A DNA stretch of 64,000 bases from Candidatus Nitrosotalea sp. TS (GCF_011319465.1 NZ_RCMB01000016.1:41750-105749); one strand, 5' to 3'. Positions 9,710 to 19,678 are shown, counted from the first letter of the stretch. Notes: generated from the letters alone by a model not told the origin. Translations and numbers: made by a program.

Positions 9710-11054
9710 TGACATAATACAATTTTCAACAAATGTCTTTGCAACTTGCGGCATGGCAAAGTGCATGTGCATGTATGATGCAAGCGTATTGTATTGTACC
9801 ATGCCGTCCTTGCCTTTTCTAATGCCTATTCCAATGTCCATCTCATATGCAAACTTGGAGTCACTTGATATTGATTCAAGTTCAGAGAAATGAAACTCGT
9901 GGCCTCTCAGGGTAGAGTTTCTCCCAGATACGATACAGGGATTTGATACAGTTGCCTTCGTATAGTTTAGCTTTAGTTTTTTCTGCATCACAGTGTCTGC
10001 CTCGTATAGCCCAACCATCTTGAATTTTTTCTCCTTGTATCTGATAGATTTTGTCAGATACATCAATCCCCCACACTCTGCGTATATTGGCAGGCCGTCC
10101 TCTGCTTTTTCCTTTATCTCTTTTTTCATGGAATTGTTTCTCTCAAGTAGTTCTCCCTTTACTTCTGGAAATCCCCCTCCGATATAGAGTCCGTCACATG
10201 ATGGAATCTTTTTGTCACGGATTGGGCTGAAAAACTCAATTGATGCCCCCGCCCTGCGCAGAGAATCAATGTTTTCCTGATAGTAAAAATTGAACGACTC
10301 GTCTAGTGCTACTGCAATCTTTGCCCTTTGTTTGATGGTAACATCTTTTGGTACAGATGGCAAGCTTGGTGCTTTGCTGCCAATCTCAATAATTTTTTCA
10401 ATATCGATATAATCAGAATATGTTTTTGCAATGGAGATTATCTTTTGCTGTAACGATTTCATCTCATTTACCGGAATCAATCCAAGATGTCTTGACTCCA
10501 TAGTCATGCTGGCATCTCGTGGAATCACACCAACAATTGGAATCCCAAGTTTTGACAACGCCTGCCTGCAGAGATCCTCGTGCTTGCGGCTTCCAATCTT
10601 GTTTAGTATGAATCCCGCAATCCCAGAATTTTTGTGGAATTTCACAAATCCCAGTGCAGTTGCCGCAATGGAGCGTGCAGCCTTGCTTGCGTCAAGTACC
10701 AAAACAACAGGAGCTTTTACAATATTTGCTCACATGGTGCGTGCTTGCAAAATTAGAGCCGCCGCCAAACCCATCATAATACCCCATAACGCCTTCTATT
10801 ACAGATATGTCGCTGCGCGAGTTTTGCACAAAATCCTTTAGCACTCCGCGCTCCCCCATTAGCCATGCGTCAAGATTTCGTGCAGGCCTCTTTGCTACTG
10901 TAGAAAGATATGTCGGGTCAATAAAGTCAGGCCCCACCTTGAATGGCTGCACTAAGTATCCACGTTTTCTCATTCCATGAATAATTGCTGCAGTAATTGA
11001 TGTCTTGCCAACTCCGCTGCTGGTGCCAGAAAGAACTATTCTAGGTATCTTCAA
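9698..11054 (-). CDS. cbiA: Cobyrinate a,c-diamide synthase CbiA, frameshifted
   Basis: ATP- and glutamine-dependent amidation of cobyrinate. The N-terminal frame (from ATG 11054) has the P-loop-like GTSSGVGKTS and VGPDFIDP; the second frame has VLDASKAARS and the C-terminal class I amidotransferase-like part with YAECGGLMYL (catalytic Cys in AECGG). Removing one base in the TTT at 10725-10727 joins them as VSNIVKAPVVLVLDA, giving about 452 residues, the normal length. It follows the lipid reductase on the same strand with a 36-nt gap. The break is likely a sequence error. Confidence 0.9.
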
Positions 11055-11090
11055 TCTCTATTCCCTGCTTGCCTTCATTGATGCCAGTAT

Positions 11091-12320
11091 TCAATTTTCT
11101 TGTGATGGAATACCGCTATCTTTTAGCAAACCAAATAGCTGACGTATTGCAAGTTTTGGATGGCTTGCTGCAAGCTTTATCATGTTTGCAAGCCCAAACT
11201 CTGCTTTTACAAAGTCTAGGAATTCTTCTGCAGAGAGATCGTCAATTATTCCAATCTCACGGTCCCATTCCTCGTCACTTAGTCCAAGCCATCTATACTG
11301 CACCTTTATTGCAGAGGCGATCTTGGAGCCAATTGCTTTTTTCATGGAATCCTCATAGGGTTTCAAAGATTTTTTGGATGTGTCCCCAGATGATACCGCA
11401 TTTGCAGCAACTTCTCCTGCCTTTCTTCCATACTCTATTGCATATCGTATTCCCTCAAGAACAAGTGGGTTTGCCTGACCTGCAGAGTCCCCCACAAGTA
11501 TTAGATTGTCATCAACGGTAGAGGATCGCAGTCCCTCGTTTGGAATCAGTCCATAATGAAACTCAACTGGAACTATTCTGCCAAGTTGGTCTAGTGGCTT
11601 GGGTCTTTTCTCGATCATTTCCAAGAGTCGCTGTGTTGCATCTGCCTGCGATTCTGGCTTGCCTACACCTACCCCTATTCGAACCTTGTTTCCTCCAAGC
11701 GGAAATATCCAGGCGTATCCTGCAGGAGAATAATTTTGCCCAACCATAAGATACCATGTCTGCTGGTCTATCTTTTCCACATAGGCCTCATACTCTGCCC
11801 CAGCACCAAACCTCTTCCACTGTGATACAAGCCCAGTAGATTTTCCCACAACAGAATAAAATCCACTTGCATCAATTACTATTTTGGAGCGAAAGACGAG
11901 ATCTTCTTTTAGTGACGTTGCCTTTACTCCACGCAATTTTTTCTCTTCTAATATGACATCGGTGACGCCTGTTCGCAAAAAAATGTCTGCACCAGCACCT
12001 GCTGCCTGATATGCAAGAAACTGGTATGTCTTTCTAACATCAAGTACTGCTACTTCAGGTTCCTTGCTTTTTTTTAGTATCACATTATTTGGCGAGTAAA
12101 AGGCATAATTTTGTATCGGGTTGTAATATTCCGGAGGAATTCCAAATGACTTGGCCTCCTTTATCCATGTGACTCCGCTTGTCCTGACACTCTGCCCTAT
12201 TGCCTCGTCTCTTTCAAGTACTGCTACCTTGGCTCCCTTTTTTGCAGCACTCCATCCAGCGGACAGACCAGCAGGTCCACCGCCTACCACAACAATATCG
12301 TATTCATAATTTCTTGTCAT
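11091..12320 (-). CDS. Geranylgeranyl reductase family flavoprotein
   Basis: FAD-dependent reductase that saturates the isoprenoid chains of archaeal membrane lipids (digeranylgeranylglycerophospholipid reductase family). The Rossmann motif VVVGGGPAGLSAG lies at the N-terminus, with the partner acidic end in AVLERD; a GD-containing FAD motif LVGDSAGQANPL lies near residue 285. The frame can be extended to 12380, but ATG 12320 starts right before the Rossmann motif and has a TATA-like TGTTAAAT about 25-30 nt upstream, so it is preferred (about 409 residues). Menaquinone or other isoprenoid substrates cannot be excluded. Confidence 0.88.
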   Translation of the reverse strand: MTRNYEYDIVVVGGGPAGLSAGWSAAKKGAKVAVLERDEAIGQSVRTSGVTWIKEAKSFGIPPEYYNPIQNYAFYSPNNVILKKSKEPEVAVLDVRKTYQFLAYQAAGAGADIFLRTGVTDVILEEKKLRGVKATSLKEDLVFRSKIVIDASGFYSVVGKSTGLVSQWKRFGAGAEYEAYVEKIDQQTWYLMVGQNYSPAGYAWIFPLGGNKVRIGVGVGKPESQADATQRLLEMIEKRPKPLDQLGRIVPVEFHYGLIPNEGLRSSTVDDNLILVGDSAGQANPLVLEGIRYAIEYGRKAGEVAANAVSSGDTSKKSLKPYEDSMKKAIGSKIASAIKVQYRWLGLSDEEWDREIGIIDDLSAEEFLDFVKAEFGLANMIKLAASHPKLAIRQLFGLLKDSGIPSQEN

Positions 12321-12419
12321 TGATTGTCTATTTCGTCTTTGATTTAACATAATAATCCTTTTTTCTAGAGCAATCCCCAAAGCGTCAGATTTTTACTAGT
12401 CACAGTGAAACTATCTTTT

Positions 12420-12953
12420 ATGGGAAAAGACGGGCTGGTAATTGTTTACACAGGCAAGGGAAAGGGAAAGACAACAGCTGCACTTGGGATGGCACTTCGC
12501 GCAGTAGGTTATGATTACAAGGTTTGCATGATTCAGTTCATCAAGGGATCGTGGCACTACGGCGAGATGACGTCATCAAAAAGGCTAGAGCCAGAGTTTG
12601 AGCTCACTGCAGTAGGCAAGGGATTTGTTGGCATAATGGATGACAAGAGCCCGATTGAGGACCACAAAAAAATTGCAGACGAAGCTCTTGCCATAGCGCA
12701 AGAAAGAATAGCTTCAGAGAAATACAATATCGTTATCCTAGACGAGATAAACTATGCAGTAAACTTGGGATTGGTAAAGATTGATGACGTGATAAAACTG
12801 ATACAGACAAAACCTGCAAACGTCAATGTGGTACTTACAGGAAATCACGTCAAAGCTGAGATAATCGAATTGGCAGATTTAGTGACAGAGATGAGAGAGA
12901 TAAAACATCCATTCAAGTCTGGCATAAGAGCAAAAAAAGGAATTGATTTCTGA
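12420..12953 (+). CDS. cobA: Cob(I)alamin adenosyltransferase, CobA/BtuR type
   Basis: Attaches the 5'-deoxyadenosyl group of ATP to cob(I)alamin or its precursors. About 177 residues with the P-loop YTGKGKGKTTAALG at the N-terminus, the FIKGSWHYGE segment near residue 45 and ILDEINYAV (Walker B-like) near 104, all typical of BtuR/CobA. ATG 12420 is placed about 30 nt after a TATA-like ATTTTTAC; a GTG at 12405 in frame is an alternative start. It lies beside the corrin genes, divergent from the lipid reductase. Confidence 0.92.
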   Translation: MGKDGLVIVYTGKGKGKTTAALGMALRAVGYDYKVCMIQFIKGSWHYGEMTSSKRLEPEFELTAVGKGFVGIMDDKSPIEDHKKIADEALAIAQERIASEKYNIVILDEINYAVNLGLVKIDDVIKLIQTKPANVNVVLTGNHVKAEIIELADLVTEMREIKHPFKSGIRAKKGIDF

Positions 12954-12991
12954 GCAGCAACATTAAATTACGCACAGAAAACTTGAAAATT

Positions 12992-13792
12992 ATGACAACT
13001 GCCATACAAGAATTTCCCGAAGTTGGAGAGATTGTAATTGCATCAATAACTAGAATCATGGCTCAAGGTGCTTACGTTACTCTTGATGAATACAACAACA
13101 TCCAGGGGTTCTTGCATGTATCAGAGATTGCCACCGGTTGGATTAGAAATGTAGAAAAGTTTCTCAAGGTTGGCGAAAAGAAAGTCCTTTTGGTAAAGCG
13201 TGTCGATCCAAGAAGATCCGAGATTGACTTGTCGCTAAAACAAATTTCCACAGACCAGAAGAAGAAAAAACTTCTCGAAATAAAGCGAGGAGAAAAAGAG
13301 ACTGCCCTCATTGAAAACCTCAAGGCAAAAGCCAACCTGTCAGCAGCAGAGGCAGAAAAAATTGAAAATATTCTAGTAGAAAAATTTGATTCAGTGTATA
13401 ACGCTTTCAGCGAGGTAACTGCAAAGGGCTCAACAGTTTTGAACGGCCTTGACATTGCAGAAAAAACAGTTGCCGTAATAAACGAGTTGAGCTCAAAGAT
13501 GCAAATTCCCCACGTCGAGATTAGGGGAGTGCTTGACCTTACATGTACCAAGCCCGACGGGATTGACATTATAAAGCGAGCCTTGAATGCAGCTACTGAA
13601 AACAAGAAGGTAGTAGTATCCATAACTTACATCGGCGCACCAAAATATCGTCTCAACATCACTGCCCAAAATTTCAAGGATGCGGAAAAAGAGCTCAAGC
13701 CAACCCTTGAAGCAATTGAGAAGGCCATTGAGAAAAGTGGCGGCACATTCAAGTTTACAAGAGAAGAGTCAAAGAAGACTCGAGAGGGCTAG
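12992..13792 (+). CDS. Translation initiation factor aIF2 subunit alpha
   Basis: Alpha subunit of the heterotrimeric aIF2 that brings initiator tRNA to the ribosome. An S1-type OB domain lies at residues 8-85 (PEVGEIVIASI, GFLHVSEI, DLSLKQIS), followed by a helical domain and a C-terminal alpha-beta domain with VVVSITYIGAPKYRL and FKDAEKELK. About 266 residues, normal for the family. ATG 12992 is preferred over TTG 12983 because a TTAAATTA TATA box ends about 22 nt upstream. The gene is followed 2 nt later by nop10, a common archaeal arrangement. Confidence 0.95.
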   Translation: MTTAIQEFPEVGEIVIASITRIMAQGAYVTLDEYNNIQGFLHVSEIATGWIRNVEKFLKVGEKKVLLVKRVDPRRSEIDLSLKQISTDQKKKKLLEIKRGEKETALIENLKAKANLSAAEAEKIENILVEKFDSVYNAFSEVTAKGSTVLNGLDIAEKTVAVINELSSKMQIPHVEIRGVLDLTCTKPDGIDIIKRALNAATENKKVVVSITYIGAPKYRLNITAQNFKDAEKELKPTLEAIEKAIEKSGGTFKFTREESKKTREG

Positions 13793-13794
13793 AC

Positions 13795-13953
13795 ATGAAA
13801 TTCCTAATGCGCAAGTGCACCAACTGCAAAAGATATACACTAAAAGACGAGTGCCCCAAGTGCGGAAGCAACACGGCAAGCGTTCATCCAGGAAAATATT
13901 CTCCTGATGACAAGTACGCAAGATACAGAATATCTGACAGATACAAGAATTAG
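13795..13953 (+). CDS. Ribosome biogenesis protein Nop10
   Basis: 52-residue core protein of H/ACA RNPs that guide pseudouridylation. It starts MKFLMRKCTNCKRYTL and shows the zinc-binding CxxC...CPKCG pair, then the HPGKYSPDDKYARYR segment typical of archaeal Nop10. It begins 2 nt after the aIF2 alpha stop, so the two are co-transcribed, and its 3' end overlaps the convergent STT3 gene by 4 nt. Confidence 0.95.
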   Translation: MKFLMRKCTNCKRYTLKDECPKCGSNTASVHPGKYSPDDKYARYRISDRYKN

Positions 13954-16739
13954 CCTGTACTGTTAGTTAAAATCTTAATTGTTGTTACTCTAGCGTCGTC
14001 TGCATTGACTGGCTGGCTGTTAGAGTCTGTCGGCAGTGCTGCAATTTTGTCCACTACATCTTGTCCTGAAATTACCTGTCCAAATAGTGTATACTTGCCA
14101 TTTAGGAAACTTGCATCTCCCACTGTAATGAAAAATTGCGAGCTTCCGCTGTTGACATCCTGGCCGCGTGCCATGCCAACCGTATATGTAGTAAAGTTCA
14201 GGTCACTGAACTCTGGAGGTATTGTATATCCAGCATCTCCCATTCCCCAAGTATCTCGCGAGCCGTTTATGGAATTGTGATCTCCTCCCTGTATGACAAA
14301 TCCAGGAACTATTCTATGGAATACAGTTTGGTCATAGAAACCAGACTTGGCCAGTTTCTCAAAGTTTGCAACTGTCTTGGGGGCTACATTGTTGAAGAGT
14401 CTTAGTGTAATGTCTCCGTATTTTGTGGTAATTACTGCAGTGTCACCAGTTGTTGTAGACGAGCTGTTTGTTGTGGTAACCTTTGGTACAGGTGGAACTT
14501 GCGCCAGCGTATTGTTTGCCTGTGACTGGGTGCTGTTTGCCTGCTGTTGCTGGTAGGCAGCTTGTGAGTAGTCTGCATTGACTTGGTAAATCAAGACACC
14601 AGAGAAGACGCCAGAGTCAGTTCTGTTAAGGCTTGATGATTGGTATACGAGTTTTAGCGGACCGTTTCCATTTTCAGGGTACTTGATATTTTTAGCATAA
14701 ATTGCAGTAAATCCAGACTGATATGTCTGAGACTCTGAATGGGTAGTTGGATCATAGTATGTTACTGTAGTAAACGGAAACATGTGTCCAAGCAATGTAT
14801 TTTGCCAGAAATAGTCAGTTGGTGTAAACTCGTCTGACTGGAGGAACTGCGTCTCGTCCTCTCCTGCAATCTTGATGAACCACTGTTTTTTGCTTTCATC
14901 TCCACCGCCGCCAAGAACATAGAGCTCTTGTCCGTTTGAGACAAATTTTTGCCCAACCACATACACAACAACATAGTCTGCGTGCATGTCTCGAAGCATC
15001 TTCCAGGCATCATCAGGTGAAGCCAAAAACATTTTTGCAATACCTGCTATCTTGTTTGTATCCACCGTAGCGTTATCAACAAAGGTAGTTCTGTGTCCTA
15101 AAGTTTGTATCCAGTAACCATAATCCCACCACGAAGCTATGACTGAGTTTGGCGGGGTGTTAGTCTTGAGCCAATTCAATGCATCAGGCCAGTCAGTTGT
15201 AGCAATTGCAAAATTAGAACCACCGTTAAGTATTGTCGGAGGCGCTTTCACCATCGATATCCAGTTTGCGTCAACAGGAAACATTGTTGGCACAAGCAAC
15301 AGGGCCACAACTACAACTACAAAGGCAATCTTTGGAATTGGGCCCATGTAGATGAGGCTCTTTTTTGTCAGAACCTTCTTTTTCGAGTCTTTTGATTCTG
15401 TTACTGCAGGTTTGTTTTCCTTTTTAAGTATCTCAGATGTCATGGCAGCAAGTCCAACTGACGCCAGTACAATGACAGAGCTTGCAGTCAATAATTCTAA
15501 TCTGGAAAATGTTGAGCCGGCATATGCACCCACTATTCCTAAAATGAGTGCAAAGATAATCATCTCATTTTTAATATTAAATGGTAAAGAGTTGCTGCCT
15601 TCACTTTTCTTTCTAAAGGTAAGCCATATTCCAAAGCCTGCAAACAACATCAGGATTGAAAAGTAGGTAAAGTTTTGTGCAAGAGTTGGAGTAGCATGCT
15701 CTGCAACAGAGTCCACCAATGGATCTTCGGATGTCAGGAATGGATCCACTGCATTGAGATAACGGAAACTTGCTGAGTGAAGTGCACCTGATGCAAAGAT
15801 TGCACCGCCAATTACAATACATGCTGCAAGAACCAACAAGCTGTTACGCAACTTGACCTGGTCCTTGCTAAATTTCTGAACAAAAATTATTACGACCATC
15901 AGTATGGTAGATCCGATTAGAACAAAGCCTCGCTCTCCAAATACAAATGTGGGGCCAGGTCTTGCAAACACGCCGCCAGATACTGCCATTGTTATTGCCA
16001 CAAAAAACGGAATTGCCCACAACAAGAAGTTGTGATCTTTTCTCACAAATGGTAGTGCAATCACGAAAATTCCCAGAGGTATCAAGAAGAATTCTACTCC
16101 TCCCCATGAGGCAAAACCAATGCTCAAGAATCCTGCACCTCCAAAGAGTTTGGCAATTGCAATTTTTCGGTTTTGAGTCCTTATTCCACTAAGAAACAGG
16201 TATACGCCCAATAGCCCATAAAAGAGGCCAAGCGGTTCTGATTTGAACCATCCTATTGTTCCCCTAACTATGATTGGCGGAGAGATTGCAAAGAAAAGCG
16301 ATGCAAAAAGGCCAGATGTTGTGCCTCCAATTACTCTTACAAGTGCAAATACTATGACAGTTGTCAGGGAACCAAATACTACAGGAAATATTATTGTGAA
16401 ATCATAAAGACTCATTCCACCGCCAAAGATTTTGTACAGTATGGCATCGGTGAAGTGAAGCGGCACCTGTGCATTGGTAAAGACATCTCGGCCTTCTGGA
16501 TACCAACTCAGGGTGTCATGCCAGTGAACATATGCATCAACGCCGTGATTTAGCAGGTATTCTGTTGCCCTGAAATTAAAGTATGGATCAAACTCGTTTA
16601 GCTGAAAACCATAGTCTGCTGCCTGTGATCGTACCATGGCCGAGATTGAAAACGAAGCTGCAAGTATTCCAATCACAAGCAAGTGTCGCAAATTAAAAGC
16701 ACGGTTTCCTACCGTGAACAGCTTTCTATCCTGAATCAA
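13950..16739 (-). CDS. STT3/AglB oligosaccharyltransferase with C-terminal cyclophilin domain
   Basis: 929-residue membrane enzyme. Residues 1-500 are multi-pass STT3: the early loop contains NEFDPYFNFRA with the metal-binding Asp, more than ten hydrophobic segments follow, then the catalytic-site WWDYGYW near residue 565 on the extracytoplasmic side. After a Gln/Asn and Thr/Ser-rich linker (about 735-785) comes a complete cyclophilin-type peptidyl-prolyl isomerase: VITTKYGDITLRL, FHRIVPGFVIQGGD, SSQFFITVGD, LNGKYTLFGQV. It therefore appears to couple N-glycosylation to proline isomerization outside the membrane. Start ATG 16739. No frame break interrupts the fusion, so it is not an assembly join within this window. 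Confidence 0.93.
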   Translation of the reverse strand: MIQDRKLFTVGNRAFNLRHLLVIGILAASFSISAMVRSQAADYGFQLNEFDPYFNFRATEYLLNHGVDAYVHWHDTLSWYPEGRDVFTNAQVPLHFTDAILYKIFGGGMSLYDFTIIFPVVFGSLTTVIVFALVRVIGGTTSGLFASLFFAISPPIIVRGTIGWFKSEPLGLFYGLLGVYLFLSGIRTQNRKIAIAKLFGGAGFLSIGFASWGGVEFFLIPLGIFVIALPFVRKDHNFLLWAIPFFVAITMAVSGGVFARPGPTFVFGERGFVLIGSTILMVVIIFVQKFSKDQVKLRNSLLVLAACIVIGGAIFASGALHSASFRYLNAVDPFLTSEDPLVDSVAEHATPTLAQNFTYFSILMLFAGFGIWLTFRKKSEGSNSLPFNIKNEMIIFALILGIVGAYAGSTFSRLELLTASSVIVLASVGLAAMTSEILKKENKPAVTESKDSKKKVLTKKSLIYMGPIPKIAFVVVVVALLLVPTMFPVDANWISMVKAPPTILNGGSNFAIATTDWPDALNWLKTNTPPNSVIASWWDYGYWIQTLGHRTTFVDNATVDTNKIAGIAKMFLASPDDAWKMLRDMHADYVVVYVVGQKFVSNGQELYVLGGGGDESKKQWFIKIAGEDETQFLQSDEFTPTDYFWQNTLLGHMFPFTTVTYYDPTTHSESQTYQSGFTAIYAKNIKYPENGNGPLKLVYQSSSLNRTDSGVFSGVLIYQVNADYSQAAYQQQQANSTQSQANNTLAQVPPVPKVTTTNSSSTTTGDTAVITTKYGDITLRLFNNVAPKTVANFEKLAKSGFYDQTVFHRIVPGFVIQGGDHNSINGSRDTWGMGDAGYTIPPEFSDLNFTTYTVGMARGQDVNSGSSQFFITVGDASFLNGKYTLFGQVISGQDVVDKIAALPTDSNSQPVNADDARVTTIKILTNSTG

Positions 16740-16788
16740 CCTAGCTTGATGAAATTCGCTCTGTTTATTACTCTTTTGGGCTTGCTCC

Positions 16789-17448
16789 CTAAGGTTCTTT
16801 TGTTAGTATGTGTACTTCGCAGGACGTTACCGCGTTTTTGAATTCCTGAGCATCCTGCGGGCTTCCTACAATGGCACCATAGTGCATTGGTATTGCAATC
16901 TTTGGCTTTATCGCATCTACAGCTCTTGCAGCTTCGCGCGGACCCATGACATATGTTCCGCTCACCGGGACCAGCAACACATCTGGTTGCAAATTACTCA
17001 TCTCTGGTACCAAATCAGAATCTCCAGTGTGGTATATGGTGGTGCCATGAATATTAATTAAAAATCCAATCTTGCCGTCTTCTTTTGGATGGAATGGCTT
17101 TTTCGTATCGGGATTAATCTTGTCTATATTGTATGCCGCAATTCCCTTTATCTTTATTCCATGTATGGCTTTTTCTTCTCCTGGGGCAAGGGTTATCTTT
17201 TCCTTGAATGGAATACCAGCCAACTTGCTGATGCATTCTTTTGCAGCAACAATTGTTGTCCTGCTAGATGAGACTTTGCCCAAGTCTTCTACACTCATGT
17301 GATCAAAGTGCTCATGAGAGACAAGTACCAAGTTTGCCTCAAGCGGTTTTGAAATCCTGTACGGATCTATTATTATCTTGAAATCTTTTTCAATCAAAAA
17401 GGCATCATGGCCAAGCCACGTTATTTTGACGCCCTTGTACTCTAGCAT
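16789..17448 (-). CDS. Metal-dependent hydrolase, UPF0173 beta-lactamase fold
   Basis: 219-residue metallo-beta-lactamase superfamily protein similar to UPF0173 (YtkL-like). Metal ligands are visible in SHEHFDHMS (about residues 44-52), TGDSD near 142 and PMHYG near 193; the N-terminus has the ITWLGHDAFLI motif typical of the group. Substrate unknown. It lies on the same strand as, and just upstream of, the STT3 gene (49-nt gap) and downstream of the PIN-domain gene. Confidence 0.87.
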   Translation of the reverse strand: MLEYKGVKITWLGHDAFLIEKDFKIIIDPYRISKPLEANLVLVSHEHFDHMSVEDLGKVSSSRTTIVAAKECISKLAGIPFKEKITLAPGEEKAIHGIKIKGIAAYNIDKINPDTKKPFHPKEDGKIGFLINIHGTTIYHTGDSDLVPEMSNLQPDVLLVPVSGTYVMGPREAARAVDAIKPKIAIPMHYGAIVGSPQDAQEFKNAVTSCEVHILTKEP

Positions 17449-17473
17449 ACCATGAATATCATTTTTGATAAAA

Positions 17474-17868
17474 TTAAGTCTTGCTTGGCTCTAAAATTAT
17501 TCTGTCATTTGCCAATGAAAGTACCGTTCCGCCACTTTTCTTTATCTTCCTTTTGAGCTCAATGTCAATTGTGGCCACCATGCCGCCGTTTTGCTGTACA
17601 TGATACACCAATGCATCGTCAACGTTTTTTCCAGAAATTTTTATCCTAGCAAGGCCTTCTGAGATCTTCAATGCATCAAGTACTGAACTTTTTTTTTATT
17701 ATTTGCCTTTGAAATTCTTGCAAGCTCGTCAATTACCAAGTCTGGCACAACAAACTCCAGATTTCCAATTTCAGTGTCAAGGCTTGAGATATTTTTTATC
17801 TTTTTTGAGCCAAGAACCATTAGAAAGCTAGTATCACAAATTACCTTAACCAATTGATACACCTGCAC
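17474..17868 (-). CDS. Fcf1-like PIN domain protein, frameshifted in a 9-nt homopolymer
   Basis: Predicted PIN-domain nuclease related to archaeal Fcf1/rRNA-processing proteins, which often neighbour aIF2 gamma. Frame one (from 17868) has VICDTSFLMVL with the first acidic residue and VPDLVIDELARI; frame two has NVDDALVYHVQ, MVATIDIELKRKI and LSLANDRIIL. The frames meet in a run of nine T (17689-17697); one more base restores KKKSSVLDALKIS and a protein of about 131 residues. It overlaps aIF2 gamma by 23 nt. A homopolymer read error is the simplest explanation. Confidence 0.85.
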
Positions 17869-19111
17869 CTATCAATCTCCATCTCTCCCCTATTCTTCTG
17901 CTTATCGCAACCTTGCTGCTCTCAAACAGGCATACAGGCCTCTTGAACTGGATCTCAACTGTCTTTCCTCTTGCACTTGTTACTTTGGATAGCAATGGAG
18001 CTGTTCCTATGCTTAGCCTAAGGGATTCTCCGGTCTGCACCGATGCTACTTTAATTTCGTCGCCAGAACCTACTGCCGTATCAAAAAGGTTGACTTCAAG
18101 CTTGGCAGTGTAGGAATTTTCAGGCAGCGTTCCCGGTTTTCCTATGATGGAGCCAATCAATGAATCACTTCGTGTCATTGATGGATCAAGCTTTGTCCCT
18201 ATTGCAACAAGGCCTCCAGGTTTTACTTGATCAACAATTCCTGCTCCTGTTCCAAGAGAAGATATCTGGGTTGTGATTGGCTCATATTTTCCTGATTTTT
18301 CATTTTGTAATCCCGGCTTTATCTCAATTTCATCTCCAACATTGAATGTGCCCTGAGTGAGGCTTCCCCCTATCACTCCTCCCCTCATGTCTTTTATCTT
18401 TGTACCTGGCTTGTTTACATCAAATGATCTTAACACATGCATTACTGTGCTTCCAGACTCTTTTCTGTCCGGAGTTGGGATTGTAGTTTCTATTGCACCT
18501 ATTAGCGCATCAATGTTTAATTTTGATTGGGCAGAGATTGGAATGACTGGGGATTTTGCAGCATTAGTTCCCTTGACAAATTTTACTATATCAGAATAAT
18601 TTTCCATGGCTTCCTCATACGATATGAGATCTACTTTGTTTTGCACCAGAACTATTTGCTTTATGCCAAGTGTTTGCAAGGCAAGCAAGTGTTCTTTTGT
18701 CTGTGGCTGCGGCACCTTTTCGTTTGCAGCAACTATGAGCATGGCACCATCTATGAGTGCAGACCCAGAAAGCATGTTTGCCATGAGGCTTTCGTGGCCA
18801 GGGCTGTCAACAAAACTTACAACTCGAGAAAGTTCGCTTTCCTTGCCGCAGTTGTTGCATTTTGGTGTGACTGAATATCCGAGCGGCACTTCACAGCTTT
18901 TGCATTTATAGAATGCAGCGTCTGCATATCCCACTCGAATGGTAATTCCTCGTTTTAATTCCTCGCTGTGGGCGCTGGTCCAAACACCCGTTAATGCCTG
19001 TATCAGAGTAGTCTTTCCGTGATCAACATGTCCAGCTGTACCAATATTGACACATGGTTGATGTCCATATTTTTTTATGTACCAATCAGGAAGAGTTTCT
19101 CTCCAGTGCAC
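17846..19111 (-). CDS. Translation initiation factor aIF2 subunit gamma
   Basis: GTPase subunit of aIF2. 421 residues with G1 GHVDHGKTT near residue 28, G3 DSPGH near 99, G4 NKVD near 155 and G5 ISAQ; a zinc-knuckle-like pair CKSC...CNNC occupies about residues 70-85, as in archaeal and eukaryotic eIF2 gamma. C-terminal beta-barrel domains are complete. It lies directly downstream of eS6 (31-nt gap) and overlaps the PIN gene, the usual archaeal order eS6 - aIF2 gamma - PIN. Confidence 0.97.
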   Translation of the reverse strand: MHWRETLPDWYIKKYGHQPCVNIGTAGHVDHGKTTLIQALTGVWTSAHSEELKRGITIRVGYADAAFYKCKSCEVPLGYSVTPKCNNCGKESELSRVVSFVDSPGHESLMANMLSGSALIDGAMLIVAANEKVPQPQTKEHLLALQTLGIKQIVLVQNKVDLISYEEAMENYSDIVKFVKGTNAAKSPVIPISAQSKLNIDALIGAIETTIPTPDRKESGSTVMHVLRSFDVNKPGTKIKDMRGGVIGGSLTQGTFNVGDEIEIKPGLQNEKSGKYEPITTQISSLGTGAGIVDQVKPGGLVAIGTKLDPSMTRSDSLIGSIIGKPGTLPENSYTAKLEVNLFDTAVGSGDEIKVASVQTGESLRLSIGTAPLLSKVTSARGKTVEIQFKRPVCLFESSKVAISRRIGERWRLIGAGVSIG

Positions 19112-19142
19112 AACGAAGCTAAAAACATTACCTATCTTAATC

Positions 19143-19553
19143 TTATGCCTTTTTTGATTTCTCAGTGCTTTCTTTTTTCTCTGCTTCTTCTTGCGGTTTT
19201 TCTTCTACCTTAAGCTCGCCGTCAAGAAAACAGTTTATCTGGTAGACTTCTTCGGTTATCGTATTGCCGCGTATCAGTTTGCGTATTCTCTGGCCAATCT
19301 CTGCATTTCTCAGACCAACTCCCTGCGACAAAAGTATGTACTTGCGTGCACCGCCATGTATGTCAGGTCGCAGAGGAACTCCCGACTTGTCACTGCCTCC
19401 AGTGACCTTTAGTTTGCCTGCCTCGCCCACCAATGCAGCATCAAGCTCAGACCCCACTTGCAGTCCTAGAAATGGATTTGCGTCCTTTTCCTTAACCTCT
19501 TTTGAGATTGTTTTTCCTTTCTTGTCTGAGATGTTCAGCTTGAATGTAGCCAA
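19143..19553 (-). CDS. Ribosomal protein eS6
   Basis: Small-subunit ribosomal protein of 136 residues. It starts with TTG as MATFKLNISDKKGK and has LRPDIHGGARKYILLSQGVG in the conserved core, ending in a Lys/Glu-rich tail. It precedes aIF2 gamma on the same strand, so it is probably the first gene of that operon; a TTAATTAA stretch about 30 nt upstream could be its TATA box. Confidence 0.95.
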   Translation of the reverse strand: MATFKLNISDKKGKTISKEVKEKDANPFLGLQVGSELDAALVGEAGKLKVTGGSDKSGVPLRPDIHGGARKYILLSQGVGLRNAEIGQRIRKLIRGNTITEEVYQINCFLDGELKVEEKPQEEAEKKESTEKSKKA

Positions 19554-19648
19554 GTAGTGAAAAAAGTTTTCTGACTATTAATTAACGTTTACTTGAATCT
19601 GTTCTGTAGTCGGTGTAATTATCACTGCCAATGCAGAACCCATAAATC

Positions 19649-19657
19649 TTTTAAAAT
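19649..19657 (+). promoter_or_regulatory. TATA box of the 40-residue zinc-ribbon gene
   Basis: TTTTAAAAT lies 22-30 nt ahead of the TTG at 19679, a leaderless arrangement. The motif is nearly palindromic and could also serve the reverse strand. Confidence 0.5.
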
Positions 19658-19678
19658 TTGCAATTCCATTCTAGTCTA

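Noticed and set aside
19578..19643. 21-codon reverse-strand ORF ahead of eS6
   Set aside because: Too short and without recognisable features; could be a leader peptide but nothing supports it.
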